This document shows positions 8,267 through 18,040 of a DNA stretch of 34,012 nt, one piece after another; the stretch's first letter is position 1; every line of letters starts with the position of its first letter. This DNA is from Bacteroidota bacterium (GTDB lineage Bacteria > Bacteroidota > Bacteroidia > JAADEI01). The translations under genes were made by a program, and so were the position numbers. The stretch is taken from NCBI GenBank assembly GCA_026992635.1, contig JALWYU010000103.1, positions 1 to 34,012 on the forward strand, written 5' to 3'. The notes under the pieces are model-generated. The model did not search any database. It saw only the letters and a program-made list of their open reading frames with translations, and was not told where the DNA came from.

Positions 8267-9322
8267 ATGCACCTCACCCACACTCCAGCACTGCTCTTCC
8301 CCACACTCACCCTCCTGTTGTGCACATGCCAGACCCAACCCACCCTAACCCTGCAACAATGCACCGGCATGACTATGGGCACCACCTACGAAATCAAAAT
8401 ATGGTTCCGACAACCCACCACCCTACCCTCCCACCTCTGCCAAACTATAGACTCACTCCTCCACACCTTAGACCACCACTTCACCACCTACGACTCCACC
8501 TCTCCCCTTAACTTTATTAACTACCACCAGCAACACACCCTCTGTATTGACACGGCACTGGCACAGGTCCTCCTCAAAGCCCGCCAGATCTGGCAAGCCT
8601 CTCTCGGTACCTTCGACCCCACCGTCGGACCCGCCGTCGCCCACCAGGGCTTCGGATCGCCCCTCCTCCAGACAGACTCCTTCATCATCGGCATGCAATA
8701 CGTACACATCCAGTGCACAAACACAAACACAGACACCTGCCCATGCACACTGACTCGCGACACACTCCCCATCTACTTTGACCTGGGCGGCATCGCCAAA
8801 GGCTGGGCAATTGACCAGATCACCCACTTCATCCAAACACAATGGCAACCCTACAGAACTTATGTCAACATAGGCGGCGACCTCCGACTCGCCGGACCCG
8901 GACCACACCCCCATAACCGCTGGCACATCGGAATCGCTCATCCGCACAACCCCCTCAAACCCATTCTCGTCCTCCAGACACCCGCTACCGCACTCACCAC
9001 ATCCGGCGCCTACTTCCAGACACGAATAGACACCTCAGGAACACCCCACACCCACATCGTCAACCCCAACAACCCTTCACAACCTCTGCCCATCCACCAT
9101 ACCCTGAGCGTAACTGTGCTGGCAGAAACCGCTACGGACGCCGACGCCTGGGCAACCGCTCTCTTCGCCATCGGATGCCCACAAATCCACCACTTTATGC
9201 AACAGACATCCACTCCCCACTTCCTCATGCTCTGCCACTCCCCAACCCACCAGATTTGCTACATCACCAACATAACGAACGCCACCTTCCAGCCTATCCA
9301 GCCCATCCAGCCCTGCCATTAA
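8267..9322 (+). CDS. apbE: FAD:protein FMN transferase (ApbE family lipoprotein)
   Basis: A 351-residue ApbE. The N-terminus is a lipoprotein-like signal with cysteines at 19 and 21 (LTLLLCTC). Family landmarks follow: GMTMGTTYEIKI, the FDPTVGP segment, YFDLGGIAKGWAID, YVNIGGDLRLAG, a metal-site region TTSGAYFQ, HIVNPNNPSQPLP and ADAWATALFAIG. ApbE moves FMN from FAD onto Thr/Ser of target proteins such as NqrB, NqrC and RnfD/G on the outer face of the membrane. No target gene is in this window, so its substrate here is unknown. Contains one of the only five TCGA sites in the window (8613), within FDP. Confidence 0.9.
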   Translation: MHLTHTPALLFPTLTLLLCTCQTQPTLTLQQCTGMTMGTTYEIKIWFRQPTTLPSHLCQTIDSLLHTLDHHFTTYDSTSPLNFINYHQQHTLCIDTALAQVLLKARQIWQASLGTFDPTVGPAVAHQGFGSPLLQTDSFIIGMQYVHIQCTNTNTDTCPCTLTRDTLPIYFDLGGIAKGWAIDQITHFIQTQWQPYRTYVNIGGDLRLAGPGPHPHNRWHIGIAHPHNPLKPILVLQTPATALTTSGAYFQTRIDTSGTPHTHIVNPNNPSQPLPIHHTLSVTVLAETATDADAWATALFAIGCPQIHHFMQQTSTPHFLMLCHSPTHQICYITNITNATFQPIQPIQPCH

Positions 9323-9515
9323 TCACTGACTATCAGCACAAACCCTCCAGCCATTATCCAGCCTCCAATCCTTCCCACACAACTTGCCCGGTGCACATTA
9401 TGCGAATCGGGAAAAAGCAAGTAAAATTTCCCACCTCCCTTTCCTTTTTTTGCCCCACCTTTGATGTGCACAGCAACGATCGCACCTTCTCCTCCACCTA
9501 TAACCAAACCCAGCA
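9323..9515 (+). other. Spacer upstream of dnaA
   Basis: About 190 bases, strongly C-rich on the plus strand, between apbE and dnaA. It should contain the dnaA promoter, but I see no good match to TTTG/TAnnTTTG. One partial DnaA-box-like string, TTATCCAGC, is near 9354, and a CTATCCACA lies just inside dnaA. There is no box cluster, so I do not call an origin here. Confidence 0.4.
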
Positions 9516-11012
9516 ATGCCATTGGCAAAAGAACAACGAACAAAACGTGTGGAACAAACCCACTATCCACAACAGCCCGTAAACCGCCAGCGTATCCAGG
9601 AAGAAATCCACCGTGCCCACCGCCTGTGGAAAGCCTGCTTAGAACAACTCAAACAACACCTCTCCCAAATAGAAGTAGAAACCTGGTTCGCACCCCTCAC
9701 GCCCGTACGACTCTCCCACGACGTATTCATCCTCCGTATGCCCAGCTTCTTCTATGTGGAATGGATTGAAGAACACTACGCCCACCTCCTCATCCAGATC
9801 CTACGAAACTTAGCCGGCGCCAACCTCCGCTTAGAATACGAGGTCCAGGTCCTCAAAAGTACCACCCAGCAACAGGGAACACTCGTAACCACCACCTCGC
9901 CCGTACTGCCACCCAACCCCTATGCACTTCCCCAACAACAACCCCAAGCCTCCCAACCCCAAATCGCAACCCCAGAACTGAACCCACGACTTACCTTTGA
10001 AACTTTCGTGGAAGGCGACTGCAACCGTCTCGCTCGCGCCGCCGCCATCCAGGTCAGCCAATCCCCCGGAAAAACTTCTTTCAATCCACTGGTTATCTAC
10101 GGAGGAACAGGTCTGGGCAAAACCCACTTGCTCCACGCAATTGGCAACGCCCTACTCAGAACTCACCCACACCTGCGCATCGCATTCACCACAGGCGAAC
10201 TGTTCACCAGCCAGTTCGTACAAATGGCACGACAAAACACGGTGGACGACTTCCTGCGATTCTATTACAACGTGGACTGCCTCCTCATTGACGACATCCA
10301 CCTCTTAGCAGGCAAAGAAAAAACCCAGGAAGTCTTCTTCCACATCTTCAACTACCTGCATCAGCACGGCAAACAAATCGTCGTCACGACCGATACACCC
10401 CCCGCACAAATGAAAGGCTTTACCGAACGCCTCCTCTCACGACTGCGATGGAGCCTCGTCGCAGAAATCCACCCCCCCGACTTCTCCACACGCCTGGCAA
10501 TCCTCAAAATGCGCGCACAGCAAGAAGGCATCACACTGCCCGACGAAATCTTCCGAATCTTAGCACGGGAAATCACCGGAAGCATCCGCGAACTGGAAGG
10601 CGCGCTTATCTCATTCTCTGCCCACCTCCTCTACGAAAAAGCACCCCCTTCCCCACGCCTCCTCCTCAAAGTGGTCAAACGCATCGTGGCAACTCGCGCC
10701 TCACGCCACGCCCTCAGCCGCGAAGATATCCTCCGCGCCATATGCCAGCACTTCGGACTGAAACCCCAGGACCTCAACAGCAAACAGCGCGATAAACACC
10801 TGGTCTTAGCACGCGACTTAGCCGTCTTCCTCATGCGCAAACACCTCTGCCTCTCCTGGAAAGAAATCGGTGTCTGGTTCCAGCGCGACCACTCCTGGGC
10901 ACTCCGATCCTATCAACGTGCTGAACAGCGCCTTAAACAAGAACCCTCCCTCCAGAGTACCCTCCAGAAAATTTTGCAGAAACTCCCTGGAACTTTTTCG
11001 GGACACGATTAG
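9516..11012 (+). CDS. dnaA: Chromosomal replication initiator DnaA
   Basis: A 498-residue DnaA that binds origin boxes and melts the duplex. Domain I has WKACLEQLKQHLSQIEVETWF; a Gln/Pro-rich linker (about 115-155) is domain II. The AAA+ core has Walker A GGTGLGKT at 196-203, Walker B LLIDD at 256-260, and the sensor/arginine region GFTERLLSRLRW. Domain IV has SREDILRAICQHF and LARDLAVFLMRKH. Odd point: the box-recognition signature usually reading RDHSTV is RDHSWA at 457-462, replacing a base-contacting Thr by Trp. The gene is 38 bases upstream of tRNA-Ser and close to the str operon. Start ATG 9516 gives a slightly long N-terminus; no Shine-Dalgarno is present. Confidence 0.97.
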   Translation: MPLAKEQRTKRVEQTHYPQQPVNRQRIQEEIHRAHRLWKACLEQLKQHLSQIEVETWFAPLTPVRLSHDVFILRMPSFFYVEWIEEHYAHLLIQILRNLAGANLRLEYEVQVLKSTTQQQGTLVTTTSPVLPPNPYALPQQQPQASQPQIATPELNPRLTFETFVEGDCNRLARAAAIQVSQSPGKTSFNPLVIYGGTGLGKTHLLHAIGNALLRTHPHLRIAFTTGELFTSQFVQMARQNTVDDFLRFYYNVDCLLIDDIHLLAGKEKTQEVFFHIFNYLHQHGKQIVVTTDTPPAQMKGFTERLLSRLRWSLVAEIHPPDFSTRLAILKMRAQQEGITLPDEIFRILAREITGSIRELEGALISFSAHLLYEKAPPSPRLLLKVVKRIVATRASRHALSREDILRAICQHFGLKPQDLNSKQRDKHLVLARDLAVFLMRKHLCLSWKEIGVWFQRDHSWALRSYQRAEQRLKQEPSLQSTLQKILQKLPGTFSGHD

Positions 11013-11050
11013 TTATCAGGTGGCACAGACCCCCTTCCTAAGAAAATGGA

Positions 11051-11141
11051 GGAGGGGTGCCGGAGTGGCCGAACGGGGCTCCCTGCTAAGGAGTTGAGCC
11101 GGTTAATCCCGGCTCCGAGGGTTCGAATCCCTCCCCCTCCG
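11051..11141 (+). tRNA. tRNA-Ser (anticodon GCU)
   Basis: A 91-base class II tRNA. Acceptor strand GGAGGGG (11051-11057) pairs with CCCCTCC (11134-11140). The anticodon loop CTGCTAA carries GCU, which reads AGC/AGU serine codons. A long variable arm GAGCCGG-TTAAT-CCGGCTC marks serine, and the T arm is GAGGG-TTCGAAT-CCCTC. The discriminator is G and CCA is not encoded. It sits between dnaA and rpsL; its T loop holds one of the five TCGA sites, and its D arm one of the few GGCC sites. Confidence 0.97.
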
Positions 11142-11179
11142 CACTCCCTACCCACGTACACCCAAAATGAACGCAGTCC

Positions 11180-11554
11180 ATGCCAACCATCCAGCAACTG
11201 ATCCGAAAAGGCAGGAAACCAAAACGGTACAAGCGCCGGTCCGTCGCCCTGGACGGCTGCCCTCAAAAACGCGGCGTATGCCTCCACGTCTATACCACTA
11301 CGCCCAAAAAACCCAACTCAGCACTCCGTAAGGTGGCAAAGGTCCGACTGAGCAACGGCAAAGAAGTCATCGCGTATATCCCGGGCGAAGGACACAACCT
11401 CCAGGAACACTCCATCGTCTTAGTCCGTGGCGGACGTGTCAAAGACCTGCCCGGCGTCAAATACCACATCATCCGCGGCGTGCTGGATTGTGCCGGCGTA
11501 GAAGGCAGACGTAAGTCCCGATCCAAATACGGCACCAAACGACCCAAATCCTGA
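11180..11554 (+). CDS. rpsL: 30S ribosomal protein S12
   Basis: S12 (124 aa) sits at the decoding centre and monitors codon-anticodon pairing. The conserved [19 protein letters not shown] and [13 protein letters not shown] segments are intact, with the lysines whose mutation gives streptomycin resistance present in wild-type form. First gene of the str part, 38 bases after the tRNA and five bases before rpsG. ATG is preceded by CC. Confidence 0.98.
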   Translation: MPTIQQLIRKGRKPKRYKRRSVALDGCPQKRGVCLHVYTTTPKKPNSALRKVAKVRLSNGKEVIAYIPGEGHNLQEHSIVLVRGGRVKDLPGVKYHIIRGVLDCAGVEGRRKSRSKYGTKRPKS

Positions 11555-11559
11555 ACTCC

Positions 11560-12033
11560 ATGCCCAGAAAAAAACGGAAAATAGAACGGCGAATCCCCCC
11601 ACCCGACCCTATCTACAACGACCCCTACGTCTCCAAGTTCATCAACATCATGATGCGCGATGGCAAAAAGACCAAAGCCGCCAAAATCTTCTATGAAGCC
11701 CTCAAACTGATTGAAAAGAAAACCGGACAGAACGGATACGAAGTGTGGAAAAAAGCCGTGGAAAACGTCAAACCCATTTTAGAAGTCCGACCACGCCGAA
11801 TCGGCGGTGCCACCTACCAGGTCCCCTATGAGGTCCCTCCCCACAGGCAGATCTCGCTGTCTATGCGCTGGATCGTACAGGCTGCCAGGCAACGCCGGGG
11901 AAAATCCATGATTGAAAAGCTCGCCCACGAACTCATAGACGCCGCACGCAACCAGGGCGGCGCCATCAAAACCAAAGAAAACATCCACCGAATGGCAGAA
12001 GGCAACCGCGCATTTGCCCACCTGCGCTTCTAA
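11560..12033 (+). CDS. rpsG: 30S ribosomal protein S7
   Basis: S7 (157 aa) organises the 3-prime domain of 16S rRNA and contacts tRNA in the E site. The N-terminal [20 protein letters not shown] and the [17 protein letters not shown] region match the family. Length is normal. The gene lies between rpsL (5-base gap) and fusA (29-base gap), in the standard str order. Confidence 0.98.
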   Translation: MPRKKRKIERRIPPPDPIYNDPYVSKFINIMMRDGKKTKAAKIFYEALKLIEKKTGQNGYEVWKKAVENVKPILEVRPRRIGGATYQVPYEVPPHRQISLSMRWIVQAARQRRGKSMIEKLAHELIDAARNQGGAIKTKENIHRMAEGNRAFAHLRF

Positions 12034-12062
12034 ACCTGCCCAACCCGCAAATCACACACACC

Positions 12063-14216
12063 ATGGCAAAAGGGAAAAACATTGACTTTGGCGACGCCTT
12101 TGAAAAACTCAAACGAACACGCAATATTGGAATCGTCGCCCACATCGACGCAGGCAAAACCACCACTACAGAACGAATCCTGTTCTATACGGGACTTATC
12201 CACAAGATGGGCGAAGTCCACGAAGGAACCGCTACGATGGACTGGATGGTCCAGGAACGCGAACGCGGCATCACCATTACCGCCGCCACCACACGAGTAT
12301 TCTGGGACTACAAAGGGCAACGCTACCGAATCAACATCATTGACACGCCCGGACACGTGGACTTCACCATAGAAGTAGAACGATCGTTGCGCGTCCTGGA
12401 CGGCGCCGTCATCGTTCTGTGCGGAGTAGGCGGCGTGGAACCCCAAACGGAAACCGTCTGGCGACAAGCCAACCGATACAACGTACCCCGCATCGTCTTT
12501 GTCAACAAGATGGATCGCGTCGGGGCAGACTTCTTCAAAGCCGTCCGCCAGATCAAAGAAAAACTGGGTGCCAACCCCGTGCCGATCCAGCTGCCCATCG
12601 GCGAAGAAAGCAATTTTGTCGGCGTCATAGACCTCATCCGAATGAAAGCCCTCTACTGGGATACCGACGAGCTTGGTAAGATGTACCGCGTTGCCGATAT
12701 CCCCGAAGAACTGCGCGAACAAGCCGAACAGTACCGGCAAAACTTACTGGAAGCCATCGCTGAACTGGACGAGGAACTCTTCAACAAGTACATAGAAGAT
12801 CCCGACTCACTCACCGAGGACGACATCCTCCAGGGCCTCCGAAAAGGAACCGTCTCCTTCCAGCTGGTCCCCGTACTGTGCGGATCTGCTTTGCGCAATC
12901 GCGGGATCCAGCCCCTCTTAGACGCCGTCATCGCCTTCCTCCCCTCACCCCTGGACATCCCCGACGTGAAAGGCGTCCACCCCGATACCGGCGAAGAACT
13001 CACACGACCTACCGACCCCAACGCACCCTTCGCCGCCCTCGCCTTCAAAATCATGACCGACCCCTACGTAGGACGACTCGTCTACTTCCGCGTGTACTCA
13101 GGACGACTCCACGCCGGATCCGCCGTCTACAACCCACGTACACGCAGCAAAGAACGAATCTCACGACTCTACCAGATGCACGCCAACAAACAACAAATGA
13201 TTGAGTACGTGGAAGCCGGAGATATCGCCGCCGGCGTCGGATTCAAGGACATCCGAACCGGCGATACACTCTGCGACGAAAAACACCCCATCATCTTAGA
13301 AAGCATCAACGTGCCCGAACCCGTCATCTCTATGGCAATTGAACCCCCATCCAAAGCCGACTTTGACAAGCTCTCCATCGCCCTATCCAAACTCTCCGAA
13401 GAAGACCCCACCTTCCGCGTGAAAGTGGACGCCGAAACCGGACAGACCATCATCAGCGGAATGGGCGAACTCCACCTGGAAATCATCTTAGACCGACTCC
13501 GACGCGAATTCAAAGTGGAAGCCCGTGCCGGTAAGCCCCAGGTCGCCTATCGCGAAACCATCACCAAACCCATTACACACCGCGAACTGCTCAAGAAACA
13601 AACCGGAGGACGCGGAAAATACGCAGAAATCATCGCAGAGTTCATGCCACCCGACGACCAGCAACACCCCACCGGACTCACCTTCATCAACGAAATCTAC
13701 GGGGGCGCAATCCCCAAGGAATTCATCCCTGCCATTGAAAAAGGCTTTAAAGACGCAATGCAAACAGGACCTTTGGCAGGCTATCCCCTCATCGGACTCA
13801 AAGTTCGCGTCTTTGACGGGTCTTACCACGAGGTGGACTCCGATAGCCAGTCCTTTGAAATGTGTGCACGCGCCGCCCTCCGACATGCCACCGCCCAGGC
13901 AGACCCCATACTCTTAGAGCCCATCATGCGCGTGGAAGTGGTTACACCCGAAGAATACCTGGGCGAAGTCATAGGCGACCTCAACCGACGACGTGGCAAA
14001 ATCCTGGGTATGGAAGAAAAAGGCAACGCCCGATCAGTACTTGCCCACGTCCCCCTGTCCGAACTCTTCGGATACGTCACACAACTGCGTAGCCTGACTT
14101 CGGGACGGGCATTCGCCATGATGGAATTCTCCCACTACGAACCCGTCCCACCCAACATCCAGGAAGAAATCGTTGCCCGCGTCCGAGGAAAAGCCAAAGC
14201 CGAAGCCGAAACCTGA
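12063..14216 (+). CDS. fusA: Elongation factor G
   Basis: EF-G (717 aa) is the GTPase that drives translocation and, with RRF, ribosome recycling. G1 AHIDAGKTT starts at residue 26, followed by RERGITI (switch I/G2), DTPGHVDF (G3), NKMD (G4) and the GSA (G5) loop; the remaining domains II-V are of normal length, with conserved [16 protein letters not shown] in domain IV. tuf, which follows fusA in many phyla, is absent: rpsJ comes next after five bases, as is usual in Bacteroidota. One TCGA site (12145) falls in the invariant HID of the P-loop, and one GGCC at 12834. Confidence 0.98.
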   Translation: MAKGKNIDFGDAFEKLKRTRNIGIVAHIDAGKTTTTERILFYTGLIHKMGEVHEGTATMDWMVQERERGITITAATTRVFWDYKGQRYRINIIDTPGHVDFTIEVERSLRVLDGAVIVLCGVGGVEPQTETVWRQANRYNVPRIVFVNKMDRVGADFFKAVRQIKEKLGANPVPIQLPIGEESNFVGVIDLIRMKALYWDTDELGKMYRVADIPEELREQAEQYRQNLLEAIAELDEELFNKYIEDPDSLTEDDILQGLRKGTVSFQLVPVLCGSALRNRGIQPLLDAVIAFLPSPLDIPDVKGVHPDTGEELTRPTDPNAPFAALAFKIMTDPYVGRLVYFRVYSGRLHAGSAVYNPRTRSKERISRLYQMHANKQQMIEYVEAGDIAAGVGFKDIRTGDTLCDEKHPIILESINVPEPVISMAIEPPSKADFDKLSIALSKLSEEDPTFRVKVDAETGQTIISGMGELHLEIILDRLRREFKVEARAGKPQVAYRETITKPITHRELLKKQTGGRGKYAEIIAEFMPPDDQQHPTGLTFINEIYGGAIPKEFIPAIEKGFKDAMQTGPLAGYPLIGLKVRVFDGSYHEVDSDSQSFEMCARAALRHATAQADPILLEPIMRVEVVTPEEYLGEVIGDLNRRRGKILGMEEKGNARSVLAHVPLSELFGYVTQLRSLTSGRAFAMMEFSHYEPVPPNIQEEIVARVRGKAKAEAET

Positions 14217-14221
14217 CCACC

Positions 14222-14557
14222 ATGCCCAGTACAACCTCTGAAGTGCGCCGACCAATACGAATCCGTATACGCCTGCAATCTTACGACCATACCTTAGTGG
14301 ACCGAACCGTAGAACGCATCGTGAAAACAGTGAAGCAAACGGACGCCATCATCCGCGGACCTGTACCCCTGCCCACCAAACGCAAAATCTTCACCGTACT
14401 GCGCTCACCCCACGTGAACAAAGACTCACGAGAACAATTCATGCTGCGCATTCACCGGCGACTCATTGACATCTATCCGCGCAATACTTCACGCACCATT
14501 GAAGCCCTGACCAAATTGACCATACCCAGCGGCGTGGATATTGAAGTAAAGACATGA
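14222..14557 (+). CDS. rpsJ: 30S ribosomal protein S10
   Basis: S10 (111 aa) of the 30S head, also the NusE partner of NusB in transcription antitermination. The core [20 protein letters not shown] and [19 protein letters not shown] with NKDSREQF are intact. It has about ten extra N-terminal residues ([11 protein letters not shown]) relative to the usual length. Five bases separate it from fusA and four from rplC. Confidence 0.97.
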   Translation: MPSTTSEVRRPIRIRIRLQSYDHTLVDRTVERIVKTVKQTDAIIRGPVPLPTKRKIFTVLRSPHVNKDSREQFMLRIHRRLIDIYPRNTSRTIEALTKLTIPSGVDIEVKT

Positions 14558-14561
14558 AGCC

Positions 14562-15203
14562 ATGCGCGGACTGATTGGCAGAAAACTCGGTATGACCCAG
14601 ATCTTCCTGGAAGACGGAACCGTCGTACCCTGTACCGTCCTGGAAGTGGGACCTTGCGTCGTTACGCAAATCCGAACACCGGAACGCGACGGCTACCGGG
14701 CTGTCCAGCTCGGATTCGGAGAACGCAAAGTCAAAAACACACCCAAGCCCCTGCTCGGACACTTCGCCAAAGCCAAAACCTCGCCCAAACGCAAACTGGC
14801 TGAATTCCGCGATTGGGACGGCGAACTCCCACAATTAGGACAAACCCTGACCGTTGCCGATATCTTCCAGGAGGGCGACCTCGTGGACGTAACCGGGACC
14901 AGCAAAGGAAAAGGTTTTCAGGGCGTGGTCAAACGCCATGGATTCAGCGGCGTGGGGATGCAAACCCACGGTCAAAAAGACAAAGAACGACACCCCGGAT
15001 CCATTGGCGCCGCCACCTTCCCGGCACGCGTCGTCAAAGGCAAACGAATGGCAGGGCACATGGGCAACGCCCGCGTAACCGTCAAAAACCTGCGCGTGCT
15101 CCGAATAGATAAGACACGCAACCTGCTGTTCGTCAAAGGGAGTGTACCCGGACATCGCGGTGCCTTCGTCCTGGTCAAAAAAGTCAAACAACAACTCCTC
15201 TAA
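14562..15203 (+). CDS. rplC: 50S ribosomal protein L3
   Basis: L3 (213 aa) binds near the 3-prime end of 23S rRNA and reaches toward the peptidyl-transferase centre. Start [15 protein letters not shown] and the loop [16 protein letters not shown] are typical; RHPGSIGA is a small variant of the usual RxPGSIG. Normal length. It starts four bases after rpsJ and is followed by a 29-base gap to rplD. Confidence 0.97.
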   Translation: MRGLIGRKLGMTQIFLEDGTVVPCTVLEVGPCVVTQIRTPERDGYRAVQLGFGERKVKNTPKPLLGHFAKAKTSPKRKLAEFRDWDGELPQLGQTLTVADIFQEGDLVDVTGTSKGKGFQGVVKRHGFSGVGMQTHGQKDKERHPGSIGAATFPARVVKGKRMAGHMGNARVTVKNLRVLRIDKTRNLLFVKGSVPGHRGAFVLVKKVKQQLL

Positions 15204-15232
15204 AAACGCACCGACAAAAAAGCAAAAGCCTC

Positions 15233-15889
15233 ATGAAATTTCCGGTCCTCAACCTGGAAGGCGAGCAAACGGGACGATTCGTGGAAGTATCCGATGAAGT
15301 GTTCGCGATCCAGCCCAACTGGCATGCCATCTATCTGGATACCAAACGCTATTTAGCAAGCCAGCATCGCGGAACCCACAAGACCAAGACCCGAGGGGAA
15401 GTCCAGGGATCCACACGAAAAATCCGACCCCAAAAATACACGGGACAGGCGCGATTAGGACAGCGCACCAGCCCATTGCTCCGTGGCGGTGGACGCGTAT
15501 TTGGTCCCCGACCCCGATCCTACGCCATCAAAGTCAACAAAAAAGTACAGTTACTGGCAAGGCGGTCCGCACTGAGCGTCCAGGCTCAAAACGGGAACAT
15601 CCTCGTCATTGAAGACTTTGAAATGGAACGACCCCGAACCAAACGCATTGCTGAGCTCCTGCGCGTGGTGGGCGCTTCCCAGCGCTTCACACTTTTCATC
15701 CTGCCCGAACCCAACCGAATTATCTATCTGTCCGCCAGAAATATCCCCTACGTAGAGACGATCCCCGCCTACCAGCTCAACACCTACCTGATTACTCGCG
15801 CCTACACCCTCCTCTTCACAGAACGCGCGATCCTTCGCGTAGACCAGTGGCTACAACCCAAAAAACAAACACACCATGCATCTGTATGA
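15233..15889 (+). CDS. rplD: 50S ribosomal protein L4
   Basis: L4 (218 aa) lines the exit tunnel with L22. The tunnel loop is RPQKYTGQARLGQRTSPLLR followed by GGGRVFGPRPRSY; the GQARLGQ wording differs from the more common GTGRARxGS, but the arginine-rich character is kept. The end of the gene overlaps rplW by 14 bases. In enterobacteria L4 also represses its own operon; nothing here shows whether that applies. Confidence 0.95.
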   Translation: MKFPVLNLEGEQTGRFVEVSDEVFAIQPNWHAIYLDTKRYLASQHRGTHKTKTRGEVQGSTRKIRPQKYTGQARLGQRTSPLLRGGGRVFGPRPRSYAIKVNKKVQLLARRSALSVQAQNGNILVIEDFEMERPRTKRIAELLRVVGASQRFTLFILPEPNRIIYLSARNIPYVETIPAYQLNTYLITRAYTLLFTERAILRVDQWLQPKKQTHHASV

Positions 15890-16184
15890 GGTGATCAAGC
15901 GACCCATCCTCACCGAAAAAACCACAAAACTCCAGGAAACACGCAATTGCTACGTATTTGAAGTAGACCGACGCGCCAACAAAACCCTTATCAAACAGGC
16001 AGTAGAAAAAATCTTCAACGTGAAAGTCCGAAAAGTCAATACCGCCATCATTCCGGGCAAACGACGAATTCGCTATACACGCGACGGAAAAATCATCCAG
16101 GGCAAAAAACCCCCCTACAAGAAAGCCTATGTGTACTTAGAGCCAGGCTACACCATTGACTTCTTCAACCTGGAAACCACCTGA
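15876..16184 (+). CDS. rplW: 50S ribosomal protein L23
   Basis: L23 (102 aa) sits at the tunnel exit and is the docking point for trigger factor and [19 protein letters not shown] and [20 protein letters not shown] are the conserved segments. The start at 15876 lies inside rplD (14-base overlap), with ATG preceded by CC; a 37-base gap leads to rplB. Confidence 0.97.
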   Translation: MHLYEVIKRPILTEKTTKLQETRNCYVFEVDRRANKTLIKQAVEKIFNVKVRKVNTAIIPGKRRIRYTRDGKIIQGKKPPYKKAYVYLEPGYTIDFFNLETT

Positions 16185-16221
16185 ACACCAGACCAAATTC
16201 CCACCAACAAAACGAAGAAGC

Positions 16222-17067
16222 ATGCCCGTCAAGCGATTTAAACCCATCACACCAGGACGACGCTTTATGACCGTAGATACCTTTGAAGCACTCACACGCG
16301 ACGAACCCGAAAAAGCCCTCCTCGTCAAATACAAACAAAAAGCAGGGCGCAACAACCAGGGGCGCCGATCTATGCGCTATCGCGGGGGCGGACACAAAAA
16401 ACGCTATCGCCTCATTGACTTTAAACGCGACAAAGACGGAATTCCCGCACGCGTCGCCTCCATAGAATACGACCCCATACGCAGCGCATACATCTCCTTA
16501 GTGGTGTATGCCGACGGCGAAAAACGATACATCCTAGCACCCGATGGAATCCAGGTGGGCGACGAAATCCTCTCCGGACCCGATGCGCCTATCAAAACCG
16601 GGAATGCCCTCCCCTTAGAGAAGATCCCCGTCGGTACCATGATCCACAATATTGAACTGTGGCCAGGCAGAGGAGGACAACTGGTGCGCGCCGCCGGAAC
16701 CTACGCCCAGATCGTAGGACGCGAAGGCAAATTCACCATTATCAAACTCCCCTCAGGCGAAATCCGAAAAGTCTATTCCAAGTGCAAAGCCACCATTGGA
16801 CGCGTCTCCAATCCGGACCACAACCAGATCGTCATCGGCAAAGCTGGACGACACCGATGGATGGGTCGCCGACCGCGAACACGCGCCGTCGTCATGAACC
16901 CCGTTGACCATCCTATGGGTGGCGGCGAAGGCGGAAAACACAAAGCACACCATCCCCAATCACGATCCGGACTCTACGCCAAAGGCAAGAAAACACGCAA
17001 TCCACGGAAGCCCACCAGCGTATTCATCATTCGGCGACGTGGCGAAACCGAACGCCAAAAAGCATAA
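16222..17067 (+). CDS. rplB: 50S ribosomal protein L2
   Basis: L2 (281 aa) is needed for subunit joining and peptidyl transfer. The [16 protein letters not shown] segment, the [20 protein letters not shown] region and the C-terminal [15 protein letters not shown] with its conserved histidine are all present. ATG 16222 ([15 protein letters not shown]) is the homologous start; an in-frame start upstream at 16156 lies inside rplW and is rejected. Carries one GGCC at 16661. Confidence 0.98.
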   Translation: MPVKRFKPITPGRRFMTVDTFEALTRDEPEKALLVKYKQKAGRNNQGRRSMRYRGGGHKKRYRLIDFKRDKDGIPARVASIEYDPIRSAYISLVVYADGEKRYILAPDGIQVGDEILSGPDAPIKTGNALPLEKIPVGTMIHNIELWPGRGGQLVRAAGTYAQIVGREGKFTIIKLPSGEIRKVYSKCKATIGRVSNPDHNQIVIGKAGRHRWMGRRPRTRAVVMNPVDHPMGGGEGGKHKAHHPQSRSGLYAKGKKTRNPRKPTSVFIIRRRGETERQKA

Positions 17068-17113
17068 TAAGTCCCACCCAAAACCTCACGCAAATAAATA
17101 AATCCGTAAGCCC

Positions 17114-17383
17114 ATGCCCCGCTCCCTGAAAAAAGGACCTTTCGTAGACCCCAAACTCCTCAAAAAAATCCGTGCCCTCAACCAGGCAAAAAAGAAACAG
17201 ACCATCCGGACGTGGTCCCGACGTTCCACCATTATCCCAGAGATGGTGGGGCATACCATTGCCGTCCATAACGGAAAGGGATTCGTGCCCGTCTACATCA
17301 CCGAGCAAATGGTGGGACATAAACTGGGGGAATTCGCCCCAACACGTACATTCCGCGGACACAGCTCCAAGAAGATCAAATAG
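17114..17383 (+). CDS. rpsS: 30S ribosomal protein S19
   Basis: S19 (89 aa) pairs with S13 in the 30S head. [39 protein letters not shown] and [16 protein letters not shown] are the full family signature. The 46-base gap before it is unusually A-rich (AAATAAATAAAT), the longest between rplC and rplV; a weak internal promoter is possible but not shown. Confidence 0.98.
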   Translation: MPRSLKKGPFVDPKLLKKIRALNQAKKKQTIRTWSRRSTIIPEMVGHTIAVHNGKGFVPVYITEQMVGHKLGEFAPTRTFRGHSSKKIK

Positions 17384-17404
17384 CACGCCAAAACCGATGA
17401 CACC

Positions 17405-17998
17405 ATGACAACAACCACAACGCAAGCCAGACGAAAGAAGAAAAAGCAGTTGACAAGCCGCGATTTCTGGCGCGAGTATGAAAGCCGGGCTGTGCTCCGT
17501 CGCCTCCGTATCTCCCCCAAAAAAATCAAGCCGCTCCTGGATCAAATCCGATGGCAACGCGTGGATACCGCCCTTGCCTATTTAGATATTGTTCCCAAAC
17601 GGGCGGCACGACCCATCGCCAAACTCATCCGATCTTGCTTAGCGAACTGGCAGGACCTCTACGGGGCTGAAGCCCCTGTCGATCTCCAGGAACTGTACAT
17701 CTCAGAAATCTACGTGACACCCGGAGGGATGCTCAAGCGGTGGCGACCCGTCTCCCGCGGACGCGCCCACCCTTACCGACGACGACTCGCACACATCTTC
17801 GTCAAAATCGCACCACTCCGCCCAGAACCCCAAACACCACCCACACAACAACAAGAAAAAGAAGCAGCAGAAAAGCAGGAGCGAGACCAGTCCACCACAA
17901 CCCCTGAAACAAAAACTCAACAAGAACAGCAGCAACCTGAAAACACAACCCAGAACACGAACACGGGGGAACTTCCCGAATCCGAAAAAACTTCTTAA
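17405..17998 (+). CDS. rplV: 50S ribosomal protein L22 with a disordered C-terminal tail
   Basis: L22 (197 aa) contacts all 23S domains and lines the tunnel. The core runs to about residue 135 and includes RISPKKIKPLLDQIR, the tunnel hairpin region YVTPGGMLKRWRPVSRGRA, and the C-terminal beta strand ending near IFVKIAP. The family is usually about 110 residues; here a tail of some 60 residues of Gln, Glu, Thr, Pro and Asn follows, plus about 20 extra N-terminal residues with RRKKKK. The tail is clearly translated in frame, with the stop at 17996. The purpose of such a tail is unknown. One TCGA at 17679. Confidence 0.95.
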   Translation: MTTTTTQARRKKKKQLTSRDFWREYESRAVLRRLRISPKKIKPLLDQIRWQRVDTALAYLDIVPKRAARPIAKLIRSCLANWQDLYGAEAPVDLQELYISEIYVTPGGMLKRWRPVSRGRAHPYRRRLAHIFVKIAPLRPEPQTPPTQQQEKEAAEKQERDQSTTTPETKTQQEQQQPENTTQNTNTGELPESEKTS

Positions 17999-18040
17999 CA
18001 AACCGTAAAAATCAAAAAAAGCGAGTAGAAAACAGGGCGC

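Noticed and set aside
12196-12204. Perfect DnaA box TTATCCACA inside fusA
   Set aside because: Single copy within the conserved coding sequence for LIHKMG, with no second box nearby; taken as chance.
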